From Prochlorococcus marinus str. MIT 9107 (GTDB lineage: Bacteria > Cyanobacteriota > Cyanobacteriia > PCC-6307 > Cyanobiaceae), in assembly GCF_000759855.1 (NCBI RefSeq), contig NZ_JNAI01000010.1:186001-250000 (forward strand): a stretch of DNA of 64,000 bases, read 5' to 3'. Position numbers and translations under genes: made by a program. Positions 1 to 9,223 of this stretch are shown one piece after another (position 1 is the first letter of the stretch; every line of letters begins with the position of its first letter). The notes under the pieces are model-generated. The model was not told the origin of the DNA. It saw only the letters and a list, made by a program, of their open reading frames with translations, and did no database searches.

Positions 1-2
1 TG

Positions 3-257
3 TCAAATCCATTAATAAGATCATCAGATCATTATGTATTATTAGAGCCAGATTCAAAAGAAAAAATAGTATCAAAGGAAGAAGCAATTTTATGGTTAAG
101 GAATTGGATAAGTAAGTCCGAGACACAAACAATATATCAAAATGTAGATGATCCTGATCAGGAATTTTTTCAAGAAATATTGGAAAGCACTTATGAATTA
201 GAAATAAAATCAGGATACGTTATTAAATGGTTTGCAGTGAGAATCGAACCAAATTAA
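3..257 (+). CDS. Chlororespiratory reduction 7 (Crr7/DUF3571)-like protein, 5' truncated by window edge
   Basis: An open frame runs in from the left edge and gives 84 residues before the TAA at 255-257; the start codon lies outside the window. The visible features are an LLEPD segment near the N-terminus and a C-terminal end reading KWFAVRIEPN. From memory this matches the small cyanobacterial Crr7 family, linked in plants to the NDH-1 complex; I could not check this by alignment. It is convergent with aroK, and the two stop codons overlap. Confidence 0.5.
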   Translation, partial: SNPLIRSSDHYVLLEPDSKEKIVSKEEAILWLRNWISKSETQTIYQNVDDPDQEFFQEILESTYELEIKSGYVIKWFAVRIEPN

Positions 258-811
258 TTAATGATTTCTTTATGCATCATATATATTATTTTCATTGCAA
301 CTTCTTCAACATTTTCTTTTTTTATCTCAATTCTTAAATCAGCTTGAGAATATAAATTTTCTCTAGATTTTAAAATACTTGTATATAAATCACCTAGATT
401 CTTTCCTTGTAGTAATGGTCTTTTATGAATTTCATTCTTTAATCTCTCAAGTGCAATATCTTTGTCGAGATCTATCCATATAATTATTCCCTGTCTTAAT
501 ATTCCCCAGTTTTCAGACTTGGTAACTATCCCTCCTCCAGTTGATATTACTAATGAAGGAATTTTGATAGCCTCTTTGAGGCAGTTTGTCTCTAATTGAC
601 GAAAATTATCTTCTCCTTCATCATTAAAAATCTGATTGATAGATTTTTTTGCCAACTTTTCTATTAATGAATCTAAATCGATATATTTATATTTCAATAA
701 ATCAGCCAGTTTTAAGCCAGTTTCTGACTTGCCACAACCCATCATTCCTATTAAAAATATGCTTCTACCTTTGATGACCTCAACTATTTTTTCGATAATG
801 GATTGTTCCAT
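254..811 (-). CDS. aroK: Shikimate kinase
   Basis: This enzyme phosphorylates shikimate at O-3 with ATP in the aromatic amino acid pathway. The 185-residue product has a Walker A loop GMMGCGKSE at residues 22-30, the shikimate-binding DLD around 45-47, the STGGG substrate loop near 90 and a lid arginine in KRPLL. Length fits the family. The ATG at 811 leaves about 50 bp to the divergent PTPS gene. The 3' end overlaps the stop of the Crr7-like gene. Confidence 0.95.
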   Translation of the reverse strand: MEQSIIEKIVEVIKGRSIFLIGMMGCGKSETGLKLADLLKYKYIDLDSLIEKLAKKSINQIFNDEGEDNFRQLETNCLKEAIKIPSLVISTGGGIVTKSENWGILRQGIIIWIDLDKDIALERLKNEIHKRPLLQGKNLGDLYTSILKSRENLYSQADLRIEIKKENVEEVAMKIIYMMHKEIIN

Positions 812-861
812 AAAGACAAAAGCGTATATAAAACCTTAAGATAGTATTATTACAGACAGCA

Positions 862-1788
862 ATGACTTCTACACAAACCCATTCATTACATGGAAAGGGA
901 CGTGAATGCGTCATAACTCGACGTGCCTGCTTTAGTTCTAGTCATCGTTATTGGCTTCCTGAAAAAAGTCCAGAAGAAAATCTATCTCTTTTTGGAAAGT
1001 GTAGTTTTGCACCAGGACATGGTCATAATTATGAGCTCATTGTATCAATGGGTGGAGAACTAGATTCAGATGGAATGGTCTTAAATCTATCTGATGTAAA
1101 ACACTCTATTAAAAATGAGGTTACTGGACAATTAGATTTTCGTTTTTTAAATGATGTCTGGCCAGAATTTAATATTTATAGTGAGGATGGAATACTCCCA
1201 ACAACCGAAGCATTAGTTAAGGTTATTTGGAATCGTTTAAAAAATGATTTACCTCTCACAAGTTTAAGACTTTATGAAAGCCCGACTTTATGGGCAGATT
1301 ATTCTGGGAAAAACATGGAAGCTTTATTAACAGTTCAAAGTCATTTCAATGCAGCTCATAGATTAGCCAAAGATGAAATCTCTTTAAGTGAAAACAAAAA
1401 AATTTATGGGAAATGCGCCAGAATTAATGGACATGGCCATAATTATTTTCTTGACGTAACTGTTCGAGGACAAATAAACCCCAGAACAGGGATGATTTGT
1501 GATTTACCTTCACTACAATCAATTATTGATGATCTTATTGTGGAACAATTTGATCATACTTTTTTAAATAAAGATATTGAATATTTCAAAACTTGCGTTC
1601 CAACTTGTGAAAATATTGCATTACATATTTCTGATATCCTTGCATCTCCCATTAAAAATATTGGAGCAAATCTACATAAGATTAGACTCCAAGAAAGCCC
1701 AAATAATGCTGCTGAGATTTATGTTGAGCAAACTATTCCAAATTCCCTACAAAGGAATCTTGAAAATTCATTATTTGCTCAAGCTTGA
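862..1788 (+). CDS. Tandem 6-pyruvoyl-tetrahydropterin synthase (PTPS/QueD)-family protein
   Basis: The 308-residue protein holds two PTPS folds in a row, about residues 13-140 and 150-295. Each keeps the GKC...GHGHNY block (FGKC..GHGHNYEL and YGKC..GHGHNYFL) that supplies the catalytic cysteine and zinc-binding histidines. An upstream His is also present in each (SSSHRYW; FNAAHRL). Family members act in tetrahydropterin, queuosine-precursor or folate metabolism; which one applies here cannot be told from sequence. Single-domain PTPS proteins are about 120-150 residues, so this is a duplication-fusion. Its TGA overlaps the TTG start of the next gene, suggesting translational coupling with the RibD-like reductase. 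Confidence 0.85.
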   Translation: MTSTQTHSLHGKGRECVITRRACFSSSHRYWLPEKSPEENLSLFGKCSFAPGHGHNYELIVSMGGELDSDGMVLNLSDVKHSIKNEVTGQLDFRFLNDVWPEFNIYSEDGILPTTEALVKVIWNRLKNDLPLTSLRLYESPTLWADYSGKNMEALLTVQSHFNAAHRLAKDEISLSENKKIYGKCARINGHGHNYFLDVTVRGQINPRTGMICDLPSLQSIIDDLIVEQFDHTFLNKDIEYFKTCVPTCENIALHISDILASPIKNIGANLHKIRLQESPNNAAEIYVEQTIPNSLQRNLENSLFAQA

Positions 1789-2444
1789 GTATCCCCAGAG
1801 TAACAATTGTTATAGCATCAAGTCTTGATGGGAGAATAGCTTTTCCTGATGGAGGAGAATCACATCTTGGTAGTAAAAAAGATAGAGAAATTTTGAATAA
1901 AAACTTGTCTTTAGTTGATGCCACAATATTTGGTTTAGAAACATTAAAAGCCCATCAATCAACATACCTTATTAAAAATCACTTTGGGCATAAAAAAGCA
2001 AAAATATCAGAACGCCAACCAATTTCCATAGTTGCTTCAAATAGCAAGAGATTTAACAAGAATTGGAAATACTTTCAACAACCAATTAGAAGATGGCTAA
2101 TTAGCTCAAAAATAGTTGATAATTCCTCAAATAATGATTTTGAGAAACAACTCTTATTCGACAATTCATGGGAAAAAACTTTAATTTCACTCAAAAAAAA
2201 AGGGATAAATGATCTAGCTCTTTTAGGAGGTGCAAAACTTATAAATTCATTTATAAAAGAGGATTTAATAACAGATATAAAAATTACAATAATTCCGCGA
2301 ATTATTGGAGGTAGATATACATGGATCCCTCCAGAACAATCAAATGAGATTTTTAATCTAAAAAAACTATGGGAAATAAAATCAATTAAAAATTTAATGA
2401 ATAATGAAATCCACGTTCATTACAAAAAATTTGAAATGGATTAA
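1785..2444 (+). CDS. RibD C-terminal-domain (pyrimidine/pterin reductase-like) protein
   Basis: The 219-residue protein opens with the reductase signature ASSLDGRIA and ends with a GGAKL...DLITDIKITIIPRIIGG block typical of RibD C-terminal and DHFR-like reductases. The deaminase half of RibD is absent, so it is a stand-alone reductase. The start is a TTG at 1785 overlapping the PTPS stop codon. The coupling to a pterin-family enzyme suggests a shared pterin or flavin step, which is inference. Confidence 0.75.
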   Translation: MSIPRVTIVIASSLDGRIAFPDGGESHLGSKKDREILNKNLSLVDATIFGLETLKAHQSTYLIKNHFGHKKAKISERQPISIVASNSKRFNKNWKYFQQPIRRWLISSKIVDNSSNNDFEKQLLFDNSWEKTLISLKKKGINDLALLGGAKLINSFIKEDLITDIKITIIPRIIGGRYTWIPPEQSNEIFNLKKLWEIKSIKNLMNNEIHVHYKKFEMD

Positions 2445-2451
2445 ATAATAT

Positions 2452-3606
2452 ATGAAAAAAAATATATATAAAGTTAAAGTAAAATTATCCATTAAAGAAA
2501 TCTCCAAAGAGATATGGAATCAATTAACAAATGAAGTGAATAATCCATTTTATGAATGGGACTGGCTCAAAAATCTTGAAGTATCAAAAAGCGTTTCAAG
2601 AGAAACTGGTTGGCAGCCTCTATATTTTGTTGTTTATAACAATGAAGAAATATTAGGTATTGCTCCACTTTTTTTAAAAAATCATAGTTACGGAGAGTTT
2701 ATTTTTGATCAATCATTTGCAAGATTAGCTCAAGAACTGAATTTAAATTATTACCCTAAATTAATTGGAATGAGTCCTTATAGTCCTGTAAATGGATATC
2801 AATTTCTATATAAACAAAACAAAGATAAGACAGAAATTACAAATTCACTAATTAAACATATCGAAAACTTTGCAATTACAAACAAAATTTTAAGTTGTAA
2901 TTTTTTATATATCGATGAAAGCTGGGGTAATCATCTTAAATCTTTGGGATACCATGAATGGATAAATTCCAGCAGTGAATGGAGAAGTCATGGAGAAAAA
3001 ACATTTGATGACTTTCTGTCTAGATTTAACTCTAATCAGAGAAAAAATATAAAAAAAGAAAGAAAGTCAATTATTAAACAGAATATTAAAGTAGAAATTT
3101 TTGAGGAAGATAATATAAACCAAGAAATCCTCAAAAAAATGCATAATTTTTATGAGCAGCATTGTCTGAGGTGGGGAGTCTGGGGAAGTAAATATCTAAC
3201 ATCTACATTTTTCGAAAAAATTTTTGATAATAAAAAAAACCTTTTGCTGTTTAGCGCAACAAAAAAAGACTCTGATAATATTTTTGCGATGTCAATGTGT
3301 GTTAAAAATAAAAATAACTTATGGGGCAGATATTGGGGCAGTCAAGAAGAAATCTCTAATTTACATTTTGAATTATGCTACTACCAGCCAATTGAATGGG
3401 CGATAAAAAACAGTATCGATTTTTTTGATCCTGGGGCAGGTGGAAAACATAAACGAAGAAGGGGTTTTTTTGCAAAAAGCACCGTAAGCCTTCATAAGTG
3501 GTTTGACAAAAATATGGAAAATATTATTAATCCTTGGCTAAATGAAGTAAATAGACAAACCGAGATGGAAATTGAATTTGAAAATAACTCTATACCCTTT
3601 AAGTAA
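2452..3606 (+). CDS. FemAB-like / DUF482 GNAT-superfamily protein
   Basis: The 384-residue soluble protein resembles the DUF482 (FemAB_like, PF04339) family. Visible features are an N-terminal NPFYEWDWLKNLE motif, a central SNQRKNIKKERK basic stretch and a C-terminal FDPGAGGKHKRRRGF motif. Members are predicted acyl- or aminoacyl-transferases related to peptidoglycan FemAB enzymes, but the substrate in cyanobacteria is not known. It starts 7 bp after the RibD-like gene and probably shares its transcript. Confidence 0.75.
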   Translation: MKKNIYKVKVKLSIKEISKEIWNQLTNEVNNPFYEWDWLKNLEVSKSVSRETGWQPLYFVVYNNEEILGIAPLFLKNHSYGEFIFDQSFARLAQELNLNYYPKLIGMSPYSPVNGYQFLYKQNKDKTEITNSLIKHIENFAITNKILSCNFLYIDESWGNHLKSLGYHEWINSSSEWRSHGEKTFDDFLSRFNSNQRKNIKKERKSIIKQNIKVEIFEEDNINQEILKKMHNFYEQHCLRWGVWGSKYLTSTFFEKIFDNKKNLLLFSATKKDSDNIFAMSMCVKNKNNLWGRYWGSQEEISNLHFELCYYQPIEWAIKNSIDFFDPGAGGKHKRRRGFFAKSTVSLHKWFDKNMENIINPWLNEVNRQTEMEIEFENNSIPFK

Positions 3607-3665
3607 AAATTATTTGGCTTTACCAAATATTATATTAGTAATATAGTTTGTCATTAAAAGTCAAA

Positions 3666-4052
3666 ATGGATTCTAATAAAAGTTTCGAAGAAAAAATAAA
3701 GAAGGATAATGATCTATCCAATAGATATATAGACTTAGATCCAAAAGGTTATTTTATTATAAAAGTAGATTTAGAAGAAAAAAAAATAATTTTAGAGCAC
3801 TTTTTAAATAATATTAATGACAAGGGATTTGCGCTTGATCCAGAAACAAATGAGCCAATTAAATGCGACTCTCAAAGTAAAAGAGTTAGTAATGAAGTGT
3901 TTGAAGGTATTAGTGCCAAACAACTTGGAATATTGATCACTGAAAAAAGAAATGACTTGATAACTAGATTTGATCATGCTCTATATTTAGGTCGAGAATT
4001 ACAAAAAGCAGAAGAATGTTTATACAAAAAATTACCCTATATTCAAGATTAA
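3666..4052 (+). CDS. DUF4346 family protein
   Basis: The small cyanobacterial protein contains DLDPKGYFII, an ALDPETNEP block and DHALYLGRELQKAEECL, which I recall as marks of DUF4346. The function is unknown; the domain also occurs fused to pterin-binding enzymes in other cyanobacteria. The frame stays open back to a TTG at 3648 (134 residues), but the ATG at 3666 (128 residues) is the more likely start. Confidence 0.7.
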   Translation: MDSNKSFEEKIKKDNDLSNRYIDLDPKGYFIIKVDLEEKKIILEHFLNNINDKGFALDPETNEPIKCDSQSKRVSNEVFEGISAKQLGILITEKRNDLITRFDHALYLGRELQKAEECLYKKLPYIQD

Positions 4053-4116
4053 GAAATTAAACGAAAAAATCGAATCTTTTGATCTGATGTTAAATTAAAG
4101 AAAAATAAAAGAATTA

Positions 4117-4209
4117 ATGAACATTATTTTCTATTTTGCATTTCTAGGGTTTGGTTTTGGAGCTGCTTTCGCATTAGATAAGCTCTTAAGGGTAGTTAAA
4201 TTAATTTAA
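4117..4209 (+). CDS. petL: Cytochrome b6f subunit PetL-like small membrane peptide
   Basis: This 30-residue ORF starts at an ATG and encodes one hydrophobic helix (IIFYFAFLGFGFGAAFAL) followed by a basic end finishing in KLI. Cyanobacterial PetL peptides are the same size and end in a similar basic-KLI tail, so PetL of the b6f complex is the best guess. It lies between DUF4346 and the convergent rimO gene. The small size makes the assignment tentative. Confidence 0.55.
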   Translation: MNIIFYFAFLGFGFGAAFALDKLLRVVKLI

Positions 4210-4213
4210 AAAA

Positions 4214-5578
4214 CTACAAAATTTTAATAGCCTCTCCGTACAAATCATATTCATCAGCAAAACAAATATTTGCTTCAACAAATTTGCCAACATAATTTTT
4301 CAGATCATTATTATCTTTAATAGATAAAATTACATTTCCATCAATTTCAGGCGCAAAATGGTAAGAACGACCAATTAATTCATTATTGTCAGATATTTTT
4401 TCCACTAAAATCTTCATTTTTGAACCAACATATGACTGATTTTTCTTTTTAGATATATTTTGTTGAACTGAAATAACATTATCTTTTCTTGCTTCTGCGA
4501 TCTCTGGGAGTACTCTATTTTGCAACACAAAAGCTGAAGTTCCCTCCTCAGGAGAAAAAATAAATACTCCTACATGATCAAACTTGTGTCTATCCAAAAA
4601 TTTAAGAAGGTGTTCAAAATGTTCTTTTTTTTCTCCTGGGAAACCAACAATGAGGCTTGTTCTTAATACAGCAGATGGGATTTCTTCTTTAATTTTGCTC
4701 AAAATTGATTCATTCAAAGAAGCCTGCCAAGGTCTATTCATCCTCTTCAAGACATCTGGATGACTATGCTGAAGTGGTAAATCAAAATAAGGCACAATAT
4801 TTTTTGAATCTTTGAAAGCTCTAATAACTTCATCAGTTAAACCAGTTGGATAAGCATAATGTATCCTTATCCAAGGAATGGAAACTTTTGAAAGCTCATT
4901 CAAAAGTTTTGCCAATGAAGGTTTTCCATAAATATCTTTCCCATAATTAGTTGTTATTTGACTAATTAATATAATTTCTTGAATACCCTGCTTTGCAAGA
5001 CTTTTAGCTTCTGAAACTATTGATTCTATTGTTCTACTTCTTTGAGGACCTCTCAACTTAGGAATAATACAAAAAGCGCAGTTATAATCGCAGCCCTCAG
5101 CAATACGAAGATAAGTAACAAATTTTTCTTTATTTACAAAACGAGGCATTACCTCATCTGCAATAAATTCCGGTATTTTTGAAACTTCATTAACTATTTC
5201 TCCCTTTTCTACTCTATTCAAAACCTTTGCTATCTTTTGATAATCTCCTGTGCCAACCAAACCTTTTATTTCAGGTATTTCTCTCAGAAGTTCGTCTTTA
5301 AAATGCTGAGCCATACAGCCTGCAACAATTACTTCCTTTCCTTGATTTGTATATTCTAGAATTTTCCTTATAGATTCCTCTCTAGCTGTTTCAATAAAAC
5401 TGCAAGTATTTACAACTACAACATTTGCATCATTTATATTGCTATCAACCTCATACCCCTCTTTATCTAATAAGCCTTGCATATGTTGAGTATCAACAAG
5501 ATTTTTCTCACAACCAACATGACTAAATGCAATCTTAGATAGTTTTTTATCTTTAACATTGAGGTTATTTTGTTTCAC
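4214..5578 (-). CDS. rimO: Ribosomal protein S12 methylthiotransferase RimO
   Basis: RimO is a radical SAM enzyme that adds a methylthio group to an aspartate of ribosomal protein S12. The 454-residue protein shows the MTTase N-terminal domain with cysteines in [15 protein letters not shown] and VAGCMAQ, which hold one cluster. The radical SAM motif CDYNCAFC near residue 160 holds the other. A C-terminal TRAM-like domain follows. The GCEKNLVDT opening favours RimO over MiaB. Confidence 0.93.
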   Translation of the reverse strand: MKQNNLNVKDKKLSKIAFSHVGCEKNLVDTQHMQGLLDKEGYEVDSNINDANVVVVNTCSFIETAREESIRKILEYTNQGKEVIVAGCMAQHFKDELLREIPEIKGLVGTGDYQKIAKVLNRVEKGEIVNEVSKIPEFIADEVMPRFVNKEKFVTYLRIAEGCDYNCAFCIIPKLRGPQRSRTIESIVSEAKSLAKQGIQEIILISQITTNYGKDIYGKPSLAKLLNELSKVSIPWIRIHYAYPTGLTDEVIRAFKDSKNIVPYFDLPLQHSHPDVLKRMNRPWQASLNESILSKIKEEIPSAVLRTSLIVGFPGEKKEHFEHLLKFLDRHKFDHVGVFIFSPEEGTSAFVLQNRVLPEIAEARKDNVISVQQNISKKKNQSYVGSKMKILVEKISDNNELIGRSYHFAPEIDGNVILSIKDNNDLKNYVGKFVEANICFADEYDLYGEAIKIL

Positions 5579-5677
5579 AAATTTTAGAAATTAAAAAATT
5601 TAAACAGCATTTCGTAAACAACTCTCATGCCAAGATAATATTAGGATAAATCATGTAAATCACAAACTTTCATTTTT

Positions 5678-6613
5678 ATGGCGCTTAAGACTTTTAAAAA
5701 TAGAAATAATAAAGATTTGAAATGGCCAAAAATCATAATCACAATTCTTAGCACTATAGGCTTTGTTGATACAGGTTCGATTACTTTAAAAAACTGGGGA
5801 TTATTTACTTCACTTTCATGCCCTGGGATACAAAATGGCTGCGAAACAGTTTTAAATAGCCCTTGGGGTACTTTATTTGAAAATAATCAAGTTAATATCC
5901 CTCTCTCATTAGCTGGCTTCATAACATATCTATCGATATTAGTTATCACAATAATACTTTCACTTAATTTAATTTCTCCAAAAGAAAAGCTTAATAAGTT
6001 TTTATGGTGGTTAATATTTCTAATTTCTTGCGCTTCCTCTACATTTAGTTTCTTGTTAATAAATATAATGTTTTTTAAGATTCAGGCATATTGTTTTTTT
6101 TGTATACTTTCAGCAATTTTATCGTTTTCTATCTTTATAATTTCTATGATTGGAGCAAAGTTTGAAAGTAGAGAACCTATGATTTTTAGAGGTTTTATAG
6201 TAGCCATAAGTGTTCTACTGGGCGGTCTAATTTGGTCAACAAATGTTGACCCGTCTAATGCTCAAGATGTTACAAGTTCCACAGAAAATGTTTCCCCTCG
6301 AATTACCACTTCAAGTTCTCCACAGAAGGTTAAATTTGCAAGATTTTTGAGAGAGAACAATATTGTTATGTATAGTGCGTATTGGTGTCCACATTGCCAT
6401 GATCAGAAACAACTATTTGGTAAGGAGGCCGTAAAAGAGTTAAAGATAGTTGAATGTGCTAAAGATGGCAAAGATAATCAATATGAGCTATGCCAAACGA
6501 AAGGGATTAGTGGATTTCCTTCTTGGGAAATAAATGGAAAAATCTCAAGTGGTACAAGTGACTTGAATGAATTAGCGATAAAAACCGGCTATCAAGGAGA
6601 TCCTAATTTTTAA
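5678..6613 (+). CDS. VKOR-thioredoxin fusion (vitamin K epoxide reductase family)
   Basis: This membrane enzyme is expected to drive disulfide-bond formation in the periplasm or thylakoid lumen with quinone as acceptor. Of 311 residues, about 20-180 form the multi-helix VKOR domain with cysteines SCPG...GC and the redox pair CFFC. The C-terminal 100 residues form a thioredoxin-like domain with the active site YWCPHC. The two-domain arrangement is the known cyanobacterial and plant form. The 3' end overlaps that of nadB by 11 bp. Confidence 0.92.
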   Translation: MALKTFKNRNNKDLKWPKIIITILSTIGFVDTGSITLKNWGLFTSLSCPGIQNGCETVLNSPWGTLFENNQVNIPLSLAGFITYLSILVITIILSLNLISPKEKLNKFLWWLIFLISCASSTFSFLLINIMFFKIQAYCFFCILSAILSFSIFIISMIGAKFESREPMIFRGFIVAISVLLGGLIWSTNVDPSNAQDVTSSTENVSPRITTSSSPQKVKFARFLRENNIVMYSAYWCPHCHDQKQLFGKEAVKELKIVECAKDGKDNQYELCQTKGISGFPSWEINGKISSGTSDLNELAIKTGYQGDPNF

Positions 6614-8270
6614 CAAATCTTTTATGAATTTTTTGATCTGCCTGTTGTCTAGTATGACATTCCCAATTTTTATTTTTATCTGGAAAATCATCTCTATAGT
6701 GCCCTCCCCTACTCTCTTCTCTAAATAGACAAGCTTTTAATAAAGTTATAGTTGTTATTTGTCTATTCTTTAAATCAATTAAAAGATTCAATACCCTCCT
6801 ATTACGTTCACTTAGTTTGATTTTTTGATCAAATTTTATTTTTTCAAGACTATTTAGCAAAGCATTGTTATGTACTTGATCCATATCATCTTCAATATAA
6901 GTTAGAAATTTACTCATATTGACCTTATTTCGAGATACACCTAAATTTGACCAACATAGTTTTCTTAGTTCATCAATTTTTTCAGCAATTTTAGAAATTT
7001 GATCTTCTTTCGGATCTTGAATATCAAATTTTTGGAATGCTCTATCAAATTTTGCAACTTTAGGAGGATCATTCAAAACAATCGAAGACATTTTTCTGGC
7101 AAAAACAAGGCATTCCATTAGTGAATTACTAGCCAATCGATTAGCACCATGAACTCCCGTGGAAGCGACTTCTCCTACGGCGTATAATCCTTTTCTTGTA
7201 GAAGAAGCATTCAAATCGGTTTTTACACCTCCCATCCAATAGTGAGCTGCAGGCGCTACAGGAATTACCTCATTTAAAGGATTAACTCCATATTCCTGAC
7301 ATCGACTTAAGATAGTGGGAAATCGCTCTACAATTTTTTCTGGGTCAATATACCGAAGATCTAAGCCAACATGATCAACATTATTATCATGCATATTTTT
7401 CATAATTGCTCTACTGACCTGATCTCTAGTAGCTAAATCCCGATTTTTAAGATTTTTGACTGGGCTTTCACCATTTTTATCAATTAAAATGGCCCCTTCT
7501 CCTCTAAGTGCCTCAGAAATTAAGAAGCAAGGTGCGCCATAAAATTTCAAAGCAGTTGGGTGAAATTGAACAAACTCTAAATCTTCGATAGCAGCGCCTG
7601 CTTTCCATGCAAGAGCAATCCCTTCTCCAGATGATTGAGGAGGATTTGTTGTATTAGTAAATAAATGACCACCCCCTCCGGTAGCTAAAACAACAGCTCT
7701 TGATTGAATCCAATATAAATTTGCTCCATCAAGGACCTGAACTCCTTTACATTCTTCATTTTCAATTAAAAGTTCGGTTACTCTTACGCCCCTGCAGTGA
7801 AGGATATTTTTTTTATTTTCAATATGATCTTCTAGAACTTCAACTAATGCTCTTCCAGTACGATCTTTAACATGCAAGACTCTTCTTCGCGAATGGGCTG
7901 CTTCTAAGGTAGTAGCTAATTGATCAAAACTTTGATCAAAAATCATCCCTAAATTCTGCAACCTATCGACACAAATTGGGGCTTCTTTAACCAGCATTTG
8001 CACTGCTTGAAAATCACAAAGTCCGTCTCCTGCTCTTAAAGTATCATCAGCATGCAGATCGAATGAATCCTCTTTTCTAACTACAGAAGCTATTCCTCCT
8101 TGAGCCCATCTACTAGAAGATATCTTGCTTGTGTTCCTATTTAAAAGTAGCACTTTTAAATCTGAAGGTAATTCAAGACAAGTCATAAGTCCTGCAGCTC
8201 CAGCGCCTATTACAATAACATCCCAATTATTTAATGGAATCGGTTCTTGCGAAAAAGGAGGTCTTAACAT
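6603..8270 (-). CDS. nadB: L-aspartate oxidase
   Basis: NadB oxidises L-aspartate to iminoaspartate in NAD synthesis using FAD. The 555-residue flavoprotein opens with the dinucleotide-binding GAGAAG motif and carries SSSRWAQGG, HSRRRVLH and GANRLASNSLMECLVF, all typical of NadB, plus the helical C-terminal domain. Its ATG shares one base with the stop of the upstream DUF3120-like gene, so the two are probably cotranscribed. Confidence 0.95.
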   Translation of the reverse strand: MLRPPFSQEPIPLNNWDVIVIGAGAAGLMTCLELPSDLKVLLLNRNTSKISSSRWAQGGIASVVRKEDSFDLHADDTLRAGDGLCDFQAVQMLVKEAPICVDRLQNLGMIFDQSFDQLATTLEAAHSRRRVLHVKDRTGRALVEVLEDHIENKKNILHCRGVRVTELLIENEECKGVQVLDGANLYWIQSRAVVLATGGGGHLFTNTTNPPQSSGEGIALAWKAGAAIEDLEFVQFHPTALKFYGAPCFLISEALRGEGAILIDKNGESPVKNLKNRDLATRDQVSRAIMKNMHDNNVDHVGLDLRYIDPEKIVERFPTILSRCQEYGVNPLNEVIPVAPAAHYWMGGVKTDLNASSTRKGLYAVGEVASTGVHGANRLASNSLMECLVFARKMSSIVLNDPPKVAKFDRAFQKFDIQDPKEDQISKIAEKIDELRKLCWSNLGVSRNKVNMSKFLTYIEDDMDQVHNNALLNSLEKIKFDQKIKLSERNRRVLNLLIDLKNRQITTITLLKACLFREESRGGHYRDDFPDKNKNWECHTRQQADQKIHKRFVKN

Positions 8271-9037
8271 TAAACCAATCCACTAAAAGTTGGTTGCAGA
8301 ATTGCTAAAAAAATGAAAATACCATCAACAATTAATGTCGTTTGAATTACATAACTAGAAACTAAGAGTGCTTTACCATTAGTAGTATTAATATTCGCAG
8401 AATCAAGAATTTCTTTTGAAATAAACCAAAGTATAAGTGCAACAAAAACAATAATAGATAATGATTTTATTTGGATAAGATTCTCTGAAGTTTTTTGAAG
8501 AATTAGTGGTGCAGTTTCAGAGTCTGCTGTAATGACCTCCCTCCATTGATCCATTATTCCGATTAAAAATATTGTAATGTCAGTAACTGCTGTTCCAAAT
8601 AAAGAAGAAATATAAAAACTAGAACCAATCTTCCAATTAGTACCAAGTCCAACTAAAGCCAACGGGAGAACTACAGCTTCAACAGGAATATGTAAGATAG
8701 GAAATGGACTTAACCATCCCCAGAACAAACATCCACCAAGCCAGCTTCCTGATACACCAAGTAATAATGAACTTACAATAAACCATTTGTTTGATTTTGT
8801 TTTATCCAAAACAAATGCTCCTAAGACAATTAAAAAAGTGAAGCAAAGAGCACTAATTGGTTCTAATCTTACCCAAGGAGCTTGAACAAATATTGGTAAA
8901 ATCACAAAAAAAGAAGACCACAATCTTAAAGAAATAGGACTTGACAGAATAGTACTGTCATAGGAATCAACTCTCATATTCAATTCATAGTTCAATTTAT
9001 CTTTCACCTCAATTTTTTTTGTAATTAATTCTTTCAA
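8270..9037 (-). CDS. DUF3120-like integral membrane protein
   Basis: The 255-residue protein has about six hydrophobic helices, with a GSWLGGCLFWGWLSPFP loop and HIPVEAVVLP that I recall from the cyanobacterial DUF3120 family. The function is unknown. A second possible start at residue 21 (MRVDSYDS) would remove a charged N-terminal stretch. It sits immediately upstream of nadB in the same operon, which does not by itself reveal a role. Confidence 0.6.
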   Translation of the reverse strand: MKELITKKIEVKDKLNYELNMRVDSYDSTILSSPISLRLWSSFFVILPIFVQAPWVRLEPISALCFTFLIVLGAFVLDKTKSNKWFIVSSLLLGVSGSWLGGCLFWGWLSPFPILHIPVEAVVLPLALVGLGTNWKIGSSFYISSLFGTAVTDITIFLIGIMDQWREVITADSETAPLILQKTSENLIQIKSLSIIVFVALILWFISKEILDSANINTTNGKALLVSSYVIQTTLIVDGIFIFLAILQPTFSGLV

Positions 9038-9223
9038 TGAATAAAATTTGTTAGGTTATTTTAATTAATTTAAATCGTGTTTTAAAAAACTGCGAATGCC
9101 ATATTTTAATAAATTAAAGACCCCTTACCTCAGAATTTTATTTAGTATTTTAAAAGTATTTAATACACTTTGAGACATATATAAGTTTAGAATAAAAAAA
9201 AGAAGAATATTTGGAATTTCATT

